Source of the DNA: Rehmannia glutinosa
Taxonomy: Eukaryota > Streptophyta > Magnoliopsida > Lamiales > Orobanchaceae
NCBI GenBank assembly: GCA_016081115.2
Contig: CM071934.1
Coordinates: 61,303,267 to 61,367,266 of the forward strand
Direction of reading: 5' to 3'
Length of the DNA stretch: 64,000 nt
Below the pieces are notes generated by a model. It had not been told where the DNA came from. It ran no database searches and worked only from the letters and a program-made list of their open reading frames with translations. Positions 48,160 to 60,368 of this stretch are shown here, piece by piece (positions within the stretch are counted from its first letter, which is position 1; the number at the start of each line of letters is the position of its first letter). Both the position numbers and the translations under genes were made by a program.

Positions 48160-49060
48160 TCATCTCACAAATTGAGCCCAAAGATGTGTCACAAGCATTG
48201 GATGACACACATTGGATTCAAATTTATGCAAGAAGAGTGAATCGGTTTGAGAGAAATAAAGTATGGGAATTAGTCAAAGACCCATACATCAAAATGTCAT
48301 TGGAACCAAATGGGTGTTCGAAATAAAATGAACGAGGAAGGATCGTGGTAAGAAACAAAGCAAGATTGGTAGCCAAAGGATATTGCCAAGAAGAAGGAAT
48401 AGATTTTGATGAAACATTTGCTCTGTAGCAAGATTGGAAGCTATAAGGATGTTTCTTGCCTATGCACGACTCACAAGAACTTCATTGTATATCAAATGGA
48501 TGTAAAAAGTGCATTCCTAAATGGCTTATTGGAAGAAGAAGTGTATGTTGAACAACCTCCAGGATTTGAGCGGAAGACTCTTGGAGACAAGGTATACAAA
48601 CTCAAGAAAGCCTGACGGATTGAAATGGGCACCCAGAGCATGGTATGATACCCTGTCACAATTCGATGAAAATGGATTCACAAAAGGAAAAGTAGATAGA
48701 ACACTTTTGAGAATTCAAGACAAGAAGAGTATACTACTTGTTCAAATATATGTGGATGACATCATTTTTGGATCCACTAACAAAGAGTTTGTGTGAAAAA
48801 TTCTCAAATCTCATGCAAAGTAAATTTGAAATGAGCATGATGGGAGAGTCGACATTCTTCCTGGACTTCAAGTGAAACAAGTGAAGGATGGAACCTTCAT
48901 AAGTCAAACAAAATACACCGAGAGACTTAATGAAGAAGTTTGGTATGGAGGAGAAGTCTTCCGTAAAAATACCAATGAACACATCGGTCAAAATGGACAT
49001 GGATGCGGATGGCAAGCTTTGTAGATCAAACAAGATCTGAGCAATTGGATCATTGCTCTA
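48160..49060 (+). pseudogene. pol: Reverse transcriptase, copia D
   Basis: The frame 48406-48615 has FIVYQMDVKSAFLNGLLEEE; the frame 48521-48796 has APRAWYDTLSQF and VQIYVDDIIFGSTN. Both catalytic boxes are intact. It also gives the empty-site sequence for the G1 insertion in B' (about 48712-48730). Confidence 0.9.
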
Positions 49061-49690
49061 TCTCGAGCAAGCGGCCGTACATCACCTTTCTTTGTAGGTG
49101 TATGTGCAAGATTTCAATCTGCTCCAAAAGAGAGCCATATGACGGACTAAGAGAATATTGAGATACTTAAAAGGAAGCCAAGAAGTAGGCCTATGGTATC
49201 GAAGGAAGGTGGATTCAAGCTAATTGGCTATTGATTCTCGACTATCTTTGGATGCGAGTAGAGCGGGGAAGAGTACTTCCAGGCACATGTCAAATCTTTA
49301 GGAAACAGTGGTTTCTGGTTTAGCAAGAAGCAAAATTCAATAGCCACCTCTCTGGTGAGGCGGAGAATACATAGGCTGGGCGGTGTTGTGCCCAAGTCCT
49401 ATGGATGAGACAACGGTGAGAGACTATGAAGTTGAAGAAAAAGAAATTCCAATCATGTGTGATAACACAAGTGCCATTGCAATCACTCAAAATCTGTGTT
49501 GCACTCAAGAACAAAACATATAGATGTCGGATATCATTTCATAAGAGATCATGTTGAAAGAAGGACATTATCTTGGAATATATCTCAAGCGATAAATAAC
49601 TAGTCGACATCTTCACAAAACCATTATGTGAGTCAAGATTTGAAGAACTCAAGCATGAGTTAGGGTTAATTGGTGGTGACATTGCATTTA
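49060..49690 (+). pseudogene. pol: Connection and RNase H, copia D
   Basis: ARFQSAPKE-like sequence near 49105, WFSKKQNSIAT near 49315, CDNTSAIAITQN near 49457, HIDVGYHFIRDHV near 49515 and ADIFTKPLCESRFEELKHEL near 49605-49660, spread over several frames. It is collinear with B' and A. Confidence 0.85.
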
Positions 49691-50239
49691 ATCAAAGAAG
49701 AGAATTAGAACAGAAAAAAGGAGTGAAAAAGAGTCAAAACGAAAATCATTTCCAAGAATCATATCGGAAGAAACTACACCAAGTCGGTGATAGCCGAGTC
49801 GCTAAGAGAAGCTATGCGAGAGTAGAGTTAAATCGCCCTAAGAGATAAAATTTGAATAACTTATGAGCAAAGTGACAAAAAACGCGATCGTTTTGACTTA
49901 AGCGGGAATGTTTTAAGGAACACGTCAAAGATAATGATGATGTGTACGGACATAAAAAGCCGCACACTAAGCTTATGATTGGATATAAATCTTTGCCGCA
50001 TTAAATACGAGCGTGAAATGCTCAATAGGCGTGCGAAATCCAAGCCGTTGATTTCGATCATGATTCAAAACCGTCCCGCACGTCCTTTCATAAACCATAT
50101 TTAAACCATTTTTCAGTTTCTCTCTCACACTTCTAAAAAGCTGTTCAATCTCTTTCTCTCAAAAGGCAAAGGCAAATACTCTCAAATCCTATCAACCTTC
50201 AAATCAATTTCTAAGTTTTTCCTTGAAATAACTCGAGAA
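49691..50239 (+). promoter_or_regulatory. Pol-ORF3 spacer, copia D
   Basis: Contains GCGGGAATGTTTTAAGG, ATGATTGGATATAAATC and, just before ORF3, a TATA-like CATATTTAAACC (50097-50108) with a CT-rich leader (TTTCTCTCTCACAC). This layout matches the other copies and is the best TATA candidate besides that of A. Confidence 0.45.
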
Positions 50240-52589
50240 ATGGCACCAACTTATGACTTTACCAAGTTAGGAAAGCAAATCCACACAGGTTCGACGGTGG
50301 ATTTCGACGGAATGGTGAAGCGGGGTCCGACGACACCCTGGTGAAGAAAATCGCGGAGAAGTTGGAAACGCCAGATCAAAACCGTTTCTATTTGGAATAT
50401 CCTATGACCTATGTGGAGGAGGTCGCACAATTCTACGTGAATGCCGAGATTCACGATGAAGGAATCAAGTCATCTGTTCACGGGAAGCGGTGACTATCAC
50501 GCCAAGATTTGGTGAATATTGCTCACTACCGTGAAGGAGCAAGCGAGATTAAGGAAAGCGATGTCAACTTGGCCGACGCATGGAAAGAGATAGCCAAGTC
50601 CGACTTTCTTTGATAAAATTATATACACGGCAAACAAGAGGCTGAAGGAGGATTATCACAAATTGTTGGACATAGTTGCCAAATGTATCGACATCAAATT
50701 TGGGCTTTGACCAATCTGTCAAAGGCAAAGCGATTGTGATGGTTGCAATCATCGAAGAAAAAGAAGATAAACGGTGAGTTTATCTACAGATTTCTGCGCT
50801 TAACGTGGGGAACAAGTCCTTCAAAGAAGATGGCACATTTGGAGGATCTCTGGGATATGGCCAGTAATTGGCGGCTATTGGAGGTGAAAGGAGTCCTCTT
50901 AGGCATGGAAAGGCTTTCCATGTTAACAAGAAAATGTTGAGCTAATCTCTCGGGCGCTCGAAGCGAGCTTACGCCAAGAGAGGCGACACCAGTGATGAGG
51001 GGGAATCGGTGACCCGGAAGATACTGTTCTTCCTCTCCGGCCAAGAAGAAAGCAGCCCTTTGCCGCAAGAAGATCACGCTTGCCCCAAAGAAAGAAAACA
51101 AACATGCTCGCCCACTGCAGCGAGTCACTGCCCCAACAGTAGTGTCACTGCCCCTGCGGCGGCGGTCGAGAAGGACTCCCAAATACCTTCTCCGATCGTC
51201 AAAAGGAGGAGAATCTGACAAGTCTAGACGGCCGCTCCTCGAAACAAACACAAGCACCGCCCCGGCCGCCCAAGACTCGAGAGGACACCGCCTCGAACTG
51301 AAATTCCCCTGGTACAAACCAGGAGACGAAGAAGACTTGTCAAGCGGTCGAACGGGAGAAACCGGTGAGTCGATTACTCGGCTAGCACAAATACGAGGAG
51401 ACTTTGGAGAAGTAGAGTCTCGGATGTAGTTGATGAAACAGCCAAGTCTGCTTTGGAGGCGACAGCAGAGGCAACCTCAAGACACAATCGTAGCTCACAC
51501 AAGTGAAACTCAAGAAGAACCCATTGGCGGATAGTGATGTAATGATCCTATCTCCACCTTACCCGGACATCCAAAATCGTCTGCGTGAGTGGAGAAAATG
51601 GAAGTTGAGCAAGTCGAGGAACAGTTTCAACGGCTGAGTTCATAGAAGAAGAAGAGGCTGCTAAATTTCCTTGGACTAACTCTTCGTGCTCCCAAAGACT
51701 TGATGAGGACAATCTGTTTAGACATCCTGCAAATCTACAAGGACGGGGGAGCAAAGAGCAAAGCAAGGTGAAGAAGCCGAAGCACGTGAAAAGGCAAGCA
51801 TCCGCCCTATCTCGGCACCACAGAACACACACATCCTCTCCTCGATGTCTTCTCCGAAAGTGACAAGAATCTGCAGAATGCCGCCGCCACAAAAGAGTTA
51901 CAATTGCGGCAAGCATTGCACGAATCAAGAATCCTTCACGAGCAAAGACTAATGGAGGACCAGGGGAGTCCTCGAACACACGGTGAAATCGATCCAATGG
52001 GAGTGGTTGACAAATAGCCACCGTTTGATATTTTTGCTACCACTTCCCGACTCACACGAAGAAGGCGATAAGGGAAATGGCGATGGCGGGACAATGGGAA
52101 CCCCGGTCGAGCCAACCCCTATTGAAGGTGTGCTACCACCGCCCAACGGCTGAACCATCAATTGAAACAGCCGGGAGTTTGGATACGAGTGACCCCACTC
52201 CAAGTCACTCGGTGGTGCGCCCGGTGAGGGGGAAACTCCCTCCGGCTGCAGCAAGGTCGGAGGATCTGCAGATGACTCGACAAAAAGAAGCAAGGAGGCG
52301 AAGAAGAGAAATTCCAATCACAAGGAGAAACGACAAGTTGCCATCGAAGCTCAGGCGATTGAGACTGTCTCGGTGAGGTGCCAATCGCTTCTCGAAAGGC
52401 TAAATGACGCTGATGCGTCGAGGCACATGAAGGAACGACCACGGGAGTTAACAAGGCGATGAAAGTGCAATCCATGGGGTTGAGACTCCAATGGATGCCA
52501 TCAGAAGACCCTAAGTACGACATGTCGAAAGGGAGAACGAGCCTCACGGCAGTAGAGAGCTGGTTTGGAGGAAATGAAGGCCCACGGGA
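50240..52589 (+). pseudogene. ORF3 of copia D, C-terminal half deleted
   Basis: The start at 50240 gives MAPTYDFTKLGKQIH. PMTYVEEVAQFYVNAE-like sequence lies near 50400, ERLSMLTRK/FHVNK-like region near 50900, the basic Ala/Pro linker around 51000-51300 and acidic stretches to 52589. It shows the uninterrupted sequence at the site where C entered B' (about 51618) and where G2 entered B' (about 52463). It stops at the deletion junction with C. Confidence 0.78.
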
Positions 52590-53050
52590 GGAATTTCTTT
52601 TTCCTCAACTTCATAGTCTCTCGGTGTTGTCTCATCCATAGGATTTGGCACAACAACAATGTTTGCCCGCTGACTATGTATTTCGATTTCACCATTTGTA
52701 GAGGTGGCTATTGAATTTTGCTTCTTGCTAAACCAGGAAATCACCGACTTTCCCAAAGATTTAACATGTGCCGAGGTGCTTTTCTGTCAACTCTGCATCC
52801 AAAGATAGTTAATCACGAATAGCCAATTAGCTTGAATCCACCTTCCTTTGGATACCATAAGCCAACTTCTGGCTTCCTTTGAAATATCTCAATATTCTCT
52901 TAGCATTTCTTTGTCATATGGCTCTCTTTTGGAGCAGATTGAAATCTTGCACATACACCTACAACAAAGGTGATGTTTGGCACGCTTCTTTGTGAGATAG
53001 AGCAATGATCCAATAAGTGCTCAGATATCTTGTTTGATCTACTGTGCTTG
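52590..53050 (-). pseudogene. pol: RNase H, upstream part, copia C
   Basis: The minus frames 52544-52756 and 52501-52695 read KSVISWFSKKQNSIATST, ILWMRQ and RDYEVEEKEIP; the catalytic CDNTSA part that should follow is lost in the deletion. RFQSAPKE is near 52945. The reading begins at the join with D. Confidence 0.83.
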
Positions 53051-53880
53051 CCATCCGCATCCATGTCCATTTTGATCGATGTATTCATTGGTATTTTCAC
53101 GAAGACTTCTCCTCCATACCAAATTTCTTCATTAAATCTACGGTGTATTTTGTTTGACTTATGAAGGTTCCATCCTTCGTTGTTTCACTTGGAGTCCAAG
53201 GAAGAATGTCACTCTCCCATCATGCTCATTTCAAATTTACTTTGCATGAGGTTTGAAAGTTTTCACATAGCTCTCTGTTTGTGGATCTAAAAATGATGTA
53301 TCCACATATATTTGAACAAGCAAAGTATACTCTTTTTCCGGAATTCGAAAAGTGTTCTATCTACTTTTCCTTTTGTGAATCCATTCTCGGTTAGGAATTG
53401 TGACAACGTGTCATACCATGCTCGGGTGCTGTTTCAATCCATACCGAGCTTTCTTGAGTTTGTATACCTTATCTCCAAGAGTCTTCCGCTCAAATCCTGG
53501 AGGTTGTTCAACATACACTTCTTCTTCCAATAAACCATTTAGGAATGCGCTTTTTACATCCATCGATATACTGATGAAAAATTCTTGTGAGTCGCATAGG
53601 CAAGAAACATCCTTATAGCTTCCAATCTTGCTACGGGAGCAAATGTTTCATCAAAATCTATTCGTTCTTCTTGGCAATATCCTTTGGCTACTAGTCTTGC
53701 TTTGTTTCTTACCACGTAACCTTCCTCGTTCATCTTGTTTCGAACACCCATTTAGTACCAATAACGTTTTGATGGGTGGGTCTTTGAACTAATTCCCATA
53801 CTTTATTTCTTTCAAACGATTGACTCTTCTTGCATAGCTTGAATCAATGTGTGCCATCCAATGCTTGTAACACATCTTTG
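53050..53880 (-). pseudogene. pol: Reverse transcriptase, copia C
   Basis: The minus frame 53554-53751 has VRNKARLVAKGYCQEE, IDFDETFAPVARLEAIRMF. The MDVKSAFLNG box is near 53540-53570 and the YVDD region near 53290-53310, where a one-base loss (atgat/gtatcc) breaks it. Collinear with A. Confidence 0.87.
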
Positions 53881-55860
53881 GGCTCTATTTTGCGAGATAA
53901 AGCATGTGAACATAGCTTCTTGTTGAGTTTTGGATCTTGTTTTGACACCTTCTCTTATATCTCCAATGACAAGTTCGGTGGATGGTCTCTCACCATCTTA
54001 CATCGAGGTTGAAGTAAGTTGGTGGATTCAATCGTCTAGTAGCGTTTGTGTTGCTTTGATCGGCTCTCTCGTAGTCACTTATTGCAAATTTTTCTGTTTT
54101 TTGAGATTCAGCTATCTCATCTTCTTCTCGAGTTTATAATTCGGCTTGACTTGACAAAGCCTTCCAAAGATAGGGACTCTTATTCGTATGGTTGGATGAT
54201 TGACTTATCGGTGACTCTTCAATGTCTTCTCCATTTACATTTGCCTCATCGAATACCACATGAATGGATTCTTCGCAACCATAGTCCTTTTGTTGAGTAC
54301 TGTAGGCTTTGCTCTCGGTGAGTATCCTAAGAAGATACCTTCATCGGCCTTTAGCATCGAAGGCCTTTAGATTGTCTTTGCCGTTGTTGTGGATGAAGCA
54401 TTTACATCCGAATATTCTAAAATATGCAACATTTGGTTTTCTCCCGGGCCCAAATCTCATAGGAGTCTTTGTCATTTTGTCATTTTATCATACATCTGTT
54501 TTGAGTGTAGCAAGTGTGTTGATTGCTTGACCCCAAAATCTTTTTGGTAACCCTTTACTAACATGGTCCTTGCCGCTTCTTTGAGAGTTCTATTCCTTCT
54601 TTCTCGCAACTCCATTCTGCTGTGGAGTCCTTGCGCAGATAGTTCATGACCAATACCATTTTCAATACAATACTCGAGTTATTATTCCATTGACAAACTC
54701 GGATTCCTCTGTCCGATCTTATTTTGATAATGGTTTGGCTTTTCTCATTTTGAATCCTCTTCATCGGTGTGGTAGTTTTCGTAGAGTTTCTTTTTCTTCT
54801 TACACATGAATATTGTCCATGTATATCTTGAGTAGTCATCTACTACTACCAAGGTGTATTTCTTTCCACTTATGCTAGTTGGTTCCTTTGGGCCAAATAG
54901 ATCCATATGTAGCGATCTGATATTCTTGTTGAAGATGGGCATGTCTTTTCTTTGAATGATGATTTGATTTGTTTTCCCTTTCGACATCGTCACATATATT
55001 CTCCTTTCGTATCGAGTCCGGAAGTCCTTCCACAAGACTACTACAGCAAGCTTGTTAATCGTTTTGAAATTGGGTGACTCGGCTTTTTGTGCCACCCAAC
55101 TTGATTCAAATTTGTACTTTTTGCTAGTAGACAGTGTTGGGTGTAGCGGTTGACCAATCTACTACATACATGTTCTTTTGTCGCAACCTTGCAACACAAC
55201 TTCATTCGATTGACCTCCTTGATTTGGCATATACCCATGTTAAATCCAACATTATAGCCCTTGTCACAGAGTTGATCGATGCTTAGCAAGTTGAAGTTGA
55301 GTCCTTCAACATGTGCAACATCGTGATTTCTAATTCATTCCTCTTGATGGATCCAATGCCTCTTATTTCACACTGGAGCTTCATTTCCTCCAAATATGAC
55401 TTTTGCTCCTTTAACTTCCTTGAATTTTGACAGATTTTTCTTATTTCTGTCATATGTCCGGAAAGCCACATCCATATACCAGGTTCCTTGGCACTCACTA
55501 TTCCTTGAACCCGCAATCAAGGAAATTAAGTTTTAGGTACCCATACTTGTCTTGGTCCGAGGGGTTAGAATTGTAAGATGATCCAACCAATTTATAGCCA
55601 AATGATTTGACTACAGGGGTTGCCATCTATCGATGCCATAATCATAATTAATCTTGGCAAATTGCTTGGGGATTCTAGGTTCATACAAATTGTCTCTTTT
55701 GTCTGTATGCCTGCATATGTGTTTTGGCAATCGCCTTCTTTGGGTAATTGTGGTGTCTTTGAGTGTAGTGCCTAGGTGCATATGTGTCTTTGATGAAAGC
55801 TCTTATACTTTTGGAATGGCCTTTGTTGAGTTCTAGGCCTTTGCCATTTGGGCTTATATT
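53880..55860 (-). pseudogene. pol: Protease and integrase, copia C
   Basis: Integrase core in 54558-55095 (minus): HMDLFGPKEPTSISGKKYTLVVVDDYSRYTW is split into readable parts, with IRSDRGI. The pre-integrase finger is partly lost. The protease site reads MDV/MWLSGHMT near 55468: two bases of the DSG codons are missing, so the active site is destroyed. C-terminal integrase motifs (GIFLGYS-like, KCFIHN) are at 54330-54430. Confidence 0.83.
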
Positions 55861-55984
55861 CCATAAGTCTATCTTTGATAGTTCACATCATTCCAATCAA
55901 CTTGGCCGATATTTTCTACCATTCGAATCATATGTATTTCCTTTATAGATTTTATGGGGTTTTTGGTAGCTCGCTTCTTCTTTC

Positions 55985-57841
55985 TGAGTATTTTCTGTTT
56001 GGAGTTTCTTTGAGAACTCGGTGAATCTCTTCTCATTTGTCTTTTTCAGCCGCACTCAATCGGTTTTGTTTTCCTTTTCCTTTATAACCGAGGCCGTTTG
56101 CTTGTAATTGTGCTTTGGAGTGAATGTGTGTGCAACATTTTAGAGTTTTGGATTTTTAGACCCTTCATTGCTTGAAGATCCTTTTTCCAAAATTACTCTC
56201 GAAGTTTGACATATCACGGAGGAGTTAAATCCTGCCTGTCTTGTCTCCACATTCTCTTTGACTCATAATAAGATCATCCAATGATTTAGATGCCTTAGTG
56301 AATGAGGCAATAACATTTTTGAGGTCATTCTCCTCTTTTCTATGGCGGCAATTTTACGCTTATTAGCTTGGCTTTTCACCCTTTAAACTTTCATTCTCAT
56401 GACTATTTGACTTAGAGTACTCGGCTCCTTAGTCAATTTGTGAGTTTTGCTCTTGAGTAAATTTGTTTTCCTCATTTAGTAGTGTGTGTGAGGATTTAAT
56501 GTGTTCAAAATCTTTCATCATTTTGCTAATGAGTCATAAAGATCGGTGGGTGATGAGGTGTGTGTGTCAGTCACTATCACTAGAACCGAGTTTGATGAGT
56601 TGGAGTTTACCTCATCTTCTTAGTCGGTCAGTTGATCTTGTTCCTTGGCCATCAAACAGATCGGGGCTTCTTCTTCGTGAGTCACTCGAGTAGTCGGCTT
56701 CTTGCTCTCACGAATCATTTGTGTCTTTTGATTGATCGCATTTTTAACATCGCCAACATTGCCTTTTTCTTTTCTTGTCTTCTTTCTCACGAAGACCTTT
56801 CTTTATTTTTCATTCGTATTTGTTGACTACAGGATATGGACGATCAATGGCATAGTGACCTGGTTGCCTCAGATTCAAGATAGATATTCAACCTTTTGAT
56901 CGATTCTTTCCATTCTTGGATTGTCGATCCTTTGATATTGACTTTTTGATGATCTGTTCTCTTGGTTGGCCTATCTTCCCTTGATTTGGAGGAGTGAGAG
57001 TGTCTTCCGGAGGATTCGCCCTTGCCTCTCTTGTAGTTCTTATTGAAGAACTTGTTGAACCTTTTTACTAGTAGGGCTATTTCTTCCGGGTCAATGACTT
57101 CTTTGACCTCTGCTCTCTTCCCATCTTTAACTATTAGCAAATTGTTTTGGGTGCACTGTCTCTTCCGGGTCTTTTCTTCTCGGCTCAAACTCGTAGGCTT
57201 TGAGGTCGAGAATAGTTCATGGTTGGATGTCTTTGATAGGTCCATGGAATGTCTTAGTGCCATGACTTTCATTTCCCATTCAAATTTGGAAGACTTTTTA
57301 GGATCTTCATACACATTTCTTCGTGTATATTCCTTTCCAAGTGCGAATAGCTCGTTGGTGATTTTTGTGAACGAAGCGCCCGGTTGATCCAGGTTTTCTC
57401 CCGAGATCATTTTGAAGTTCTCAAATTTCTGATAGCGGTGATAATTTGTTTTCTTTGATTTGCTCACGAGCCTTCACAAATCAATGTTAGCTTGTCCCGC
57501 ATTTCTTTAGCCGTTTTGCATGATTTGACTTTATTGAACATGGCTTTGTCGAGGTTTTGTAAAGGATGTCTTGGCTACATTGTCCGGTTGTATCTTTTTG
57601 TCATCATTTGTCCATTCAGTTCTTGGTTTTCAACCATGACCGGGTCCGGGAGCAACATCCTCTTCACCTTCCCGTGCAGACTCTTCTTGTTGTGTTCACC
57701 TTTAAGATTTGCGGTGGCCCATCCTCTATCACTATCCACATCTCATCATGTAATCTTTGATAGATGAGCCTGCATACGAATTTTCCAATCATCAAATTCT
57801 TCAATTGTGAACATAGGGATGCGTGTCAAATTTGCTTCCAT
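55985..57841 (-). pseudogene. gag: Gag and coiled-coil linker, copia C
   Basis: The start ATG at 57839-57841 gives MEANLTRIPMFTIEEFDDWK. The frame 56844-57467 (207 codons) covers much of the capsid region: ALRHSMDLSKTSNHELF, EEIALLVKRFNKFFNKNYKRGKGESSG. The zinc knuckle near 56870 is broken. The coiled coil follows at about 56250-56530. Confidence 0.85.
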
Positions 57842-57954
57842 GATAACAAATTTTAATGATAAAAAGAGTTTTGAAAGTTTAAGTACTAAAAGCGGACTTT
57901 GAAATGTTTGGAGATCTAGTTCAAGTAACGGTGCGGAAGGCTCAATGAACCAAT

Positions 57955-57967
57955 CGCTCCGATACCA
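57955..57967 (-). other. Primer binding site, copia C
   Basis: The minus strand reads TGGTATCGGAGCG, iMet-tRNA type, two bases from the 5' LTR. Confidence 0.8.
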
Positions 57968-57969
57968 CT

Positions 57970-59516
57970 TGTAGGTCCCAAGGGGTGTAAGTGTAAGGTT
58001 TAGAAGGGGGTTGAATAAAACTTACCAAATTTTTGATTTAGTCCTTTTAAAAATTCGAGTTGATACTACACACATGTGTCCTTCGGACAACCAATTAAGT
58101 TAATCGGTAGAGTTAGTCTCTCAACAGACTCAACCGAAATTGTTGATGGAATAACTCATTTGTTAAGTCTAAATTAACTCAACCGTGGTTTGTTTTATTG
58201 GGAAGACTTAACACCCTTAAGTTTGGTTAAGTAGAGATTTAGAGCTTGATTTAAGACTTAGAGGTTATCTAATGGATAGAAAATATGTCGTGAGAATTAA
58301 ACAAATATGATACATGAATTAAAGTCTTTGAAATGTAAATGACACAATAAGATTTTTATAGAGGTTCGAAGATGGGGTAATTCTTCTACTCATCTCTTCT
58401 CCAACTCCTGGAGGAATCCACTAGGTATTGATCAAGATACAAAGTGGTAATGATCGGATCAATGTTTGATCACACACGGTGACTTGATCCTTTGGGACTC
58501 GATCCGGAGACGCCTTGATCACTCGGTGGCTTCTCGACGACTCGCCTTCTTCACAGGCATTTGCGCTTGCTACTACGACCCACTTGCTCAAGCTCTTTGG
58601 ATTTGATCACGAAGCCCTCCGAAAGCTCAAGACTTGGTTCGACTTGAACCTTCCTACAATCCTTCGTGGAATGTAGACCCCTTGATTCTTGATAATTTCT
58701 CTTCAACTAATTGAAGTTATCTTTCCTTCACGGTGAGTGTTGGATTGATGTTCTTCGTAGTGTAGGCTTGAGGATTGAGCGTTTAATGACTTGAGAATAT
58801 TTGAAGTTACTGATTCTAATAAATGCTTGAATGTTTGTGGTTCCGGTCACCTTCTCTCGAGTCATTCCTCGGCCTTTTATAGTGATCTTTCAAAAATGCC
58901 CGTTGAAGAGATAGGCTTAATTTTTGAAAGTCACTTGTGGTCGTTGGCTTGTCTTGTTGCGATCCTTGGAATTGCCATTTCCTCGTATGAATTGTTCTTC
59001 ACCTTTTGAGTTCGACACGGTGTAGTGCTTTCCATTTGTTTATTCCTTTTGCACGCTTCCGGGATTGAGCACTTGAGAAAGGTATCATGGAGATATTACT
59101 TGTTTAAGTAATTCTCTTGATTTACGTGCAACGGATCTTTTCGATTATCTCGACTGATTGCATTTCCTTGCTTTCCCAGGTGACTTAAGTCGACTTCCAA
59201 TCATGGATGACTCTTTACATCACCTCAACTTGAGACTGGCTTTTCTTGAGTTGACTGATCGATACTCCACTCAATTGCATCTCATTTGCTCCTTGATAGA
59301 GTTCCGGCTTCTCTTCTTTGCCATAGTGTTGTCTTGCAGATGGAGTCTTCCTTCTAGTCTCGGTTGTCTTCTTGCATGTTTGGGCATAGGCGACTTAACT
59401 CGGCTTGACTAAATACTATTTATTACAATGCGATTTACAACAAAATCAGGGTGCCAACTTCCTATTCTAAGTTTTACATGGCATTCATCAAAATCTAAAC
59501 AATAAATTTCCCAACA
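57970..59516 (-). repeat. 5' LTR of copia C
   Basis: TGTAGGTCCCAAGGGG to TTTCCCAACA on the plus strand, 1547 bp, TATA box (minus CTATAAAAGG) at 58873-58882. Partner of 35665-37212. Confidence 0.92.
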
Positions 59517-60368
59517 TGGTGCAGTTCCAACGGCCCGAGTTTATCGAAGAAGAAGAGGAACTATGAACTTCCTTAGACTAACCTATGTGAGCTCAAGATG
59601 GATGAAGAAAAGCGCACGGATATCCCGCATATTTTCAAGGATAAGGAGAATGAGAGATTAGCGAGAGGAAGCCGAGGCAAGAGAGAAGGCCAACATCCGC
59701 CCTCTCACCTTTGGAACCACAGAACATACACATTCTCACTTCGACATTCTATCGAAAGTGATGAAGACGGACCCTATTCTTTGCCCGCGGAGAAGAGTTG
59801 CAAATGCAAAAGCAATGCATGAATCCGAATTCTTCATGAGAAGAGCATGATGGAGGGCCAGAGAGTCCTCCAAAACATAGCCGAAATTGATCCAATGGGA
59901 GTGGTTCGAAAGAATCGCCACCGTTGTTCTTGCCACCACTTCCTGACTCACTCGGAAGAAGAAATTAAAGGAAGCTGGCGATGGCGGGTTAGTGGGGACC
60001 CGGTTGAGCAACCCCTAATGAAGGTGCCTTACCACCGCCCCAACGGTGAACACTCAGAGAAACAACCGGGAGTTTGGAGACGAGTGACCCCATTCCAAGT
60101 CACTCACCGGTGGTGCGCCACCAGGGGAAACTCCCTCCGGCTGCAGCAAAGGTCGGAGAATCTGCCAGATGACTCCACGACGAATCTAGGAGGCGAAGTG
60201 GAGAAGGAACAACCACAAAGTACACAAAGAAGTTGTCATCAACTAAGCTCGAGGCGATTGAGATGTCTCGGTGAGGTGCCAACCGCTCTGGTAATAATGA
60301 CGTTGATGCGGTCGAGGCACGTACGGAAGGAATGTACCACAGGAGTTAACACTGCAGGCGATGAAAGT
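59517..60368 (+). pseudogene. ORF3, middle part, copia B'
   Basis: Resumes after copy C at cagttccaacgg and is collinear with copy D from about 51620 to 52463, including the long frame 59847-60395 (in part), which reads on into the gypsy LTR and is not native at its end. Acidic and charged stretches without a known domain. It is cut at 60368 by G2; the remaining C-terminal half should lie outside the window. Confidence 0.76.

Larger units (their letters stand above)
42601..52589 (+). mobile_element. Copia copy D, 3' end deleted
   Basis: Plus strand, inserted in the RNase H of copy C and the innermost copy of the nest. It has a 5' LTR, primer site, gag, pol, spacer and about half of ORF3. At 52589/52590 it passes directly into RNase H of C, so its ORF3 C-terminal half, purine tract and 3' LTR are missing together with about 160 bp of C. 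The join shows a short shared GGA/GGAA. Confidence 0.88.
35665..59516 (-). mobile_element. Copia copy C, complete ends, split by copy D
   Basis: Minus strand, both LTRs nearly equal in length (1548 and 1547 bp), with primer site, gag, pol, ORF3 and polypurine tract. Without D it is about 13.86 kb, the same as copy A without its insertion. It lies in ORF3 of B': 35664 and 59523 rejoin a sequence that is continuous in copy D near 51618. The target copies are ggaac on the left and tggtgc on the right, so they no longer match exactly. About 160 bp of its RNase H are missing at the D junction. Confidence 0.9.

Noticed and set aside
42601..52589. D as a complete element with a hidden 3' LTR
   Set aside because: The sequence passes from mid ORF3 directly into RNase H of C; no LTR end or purine tract lies near 52589.
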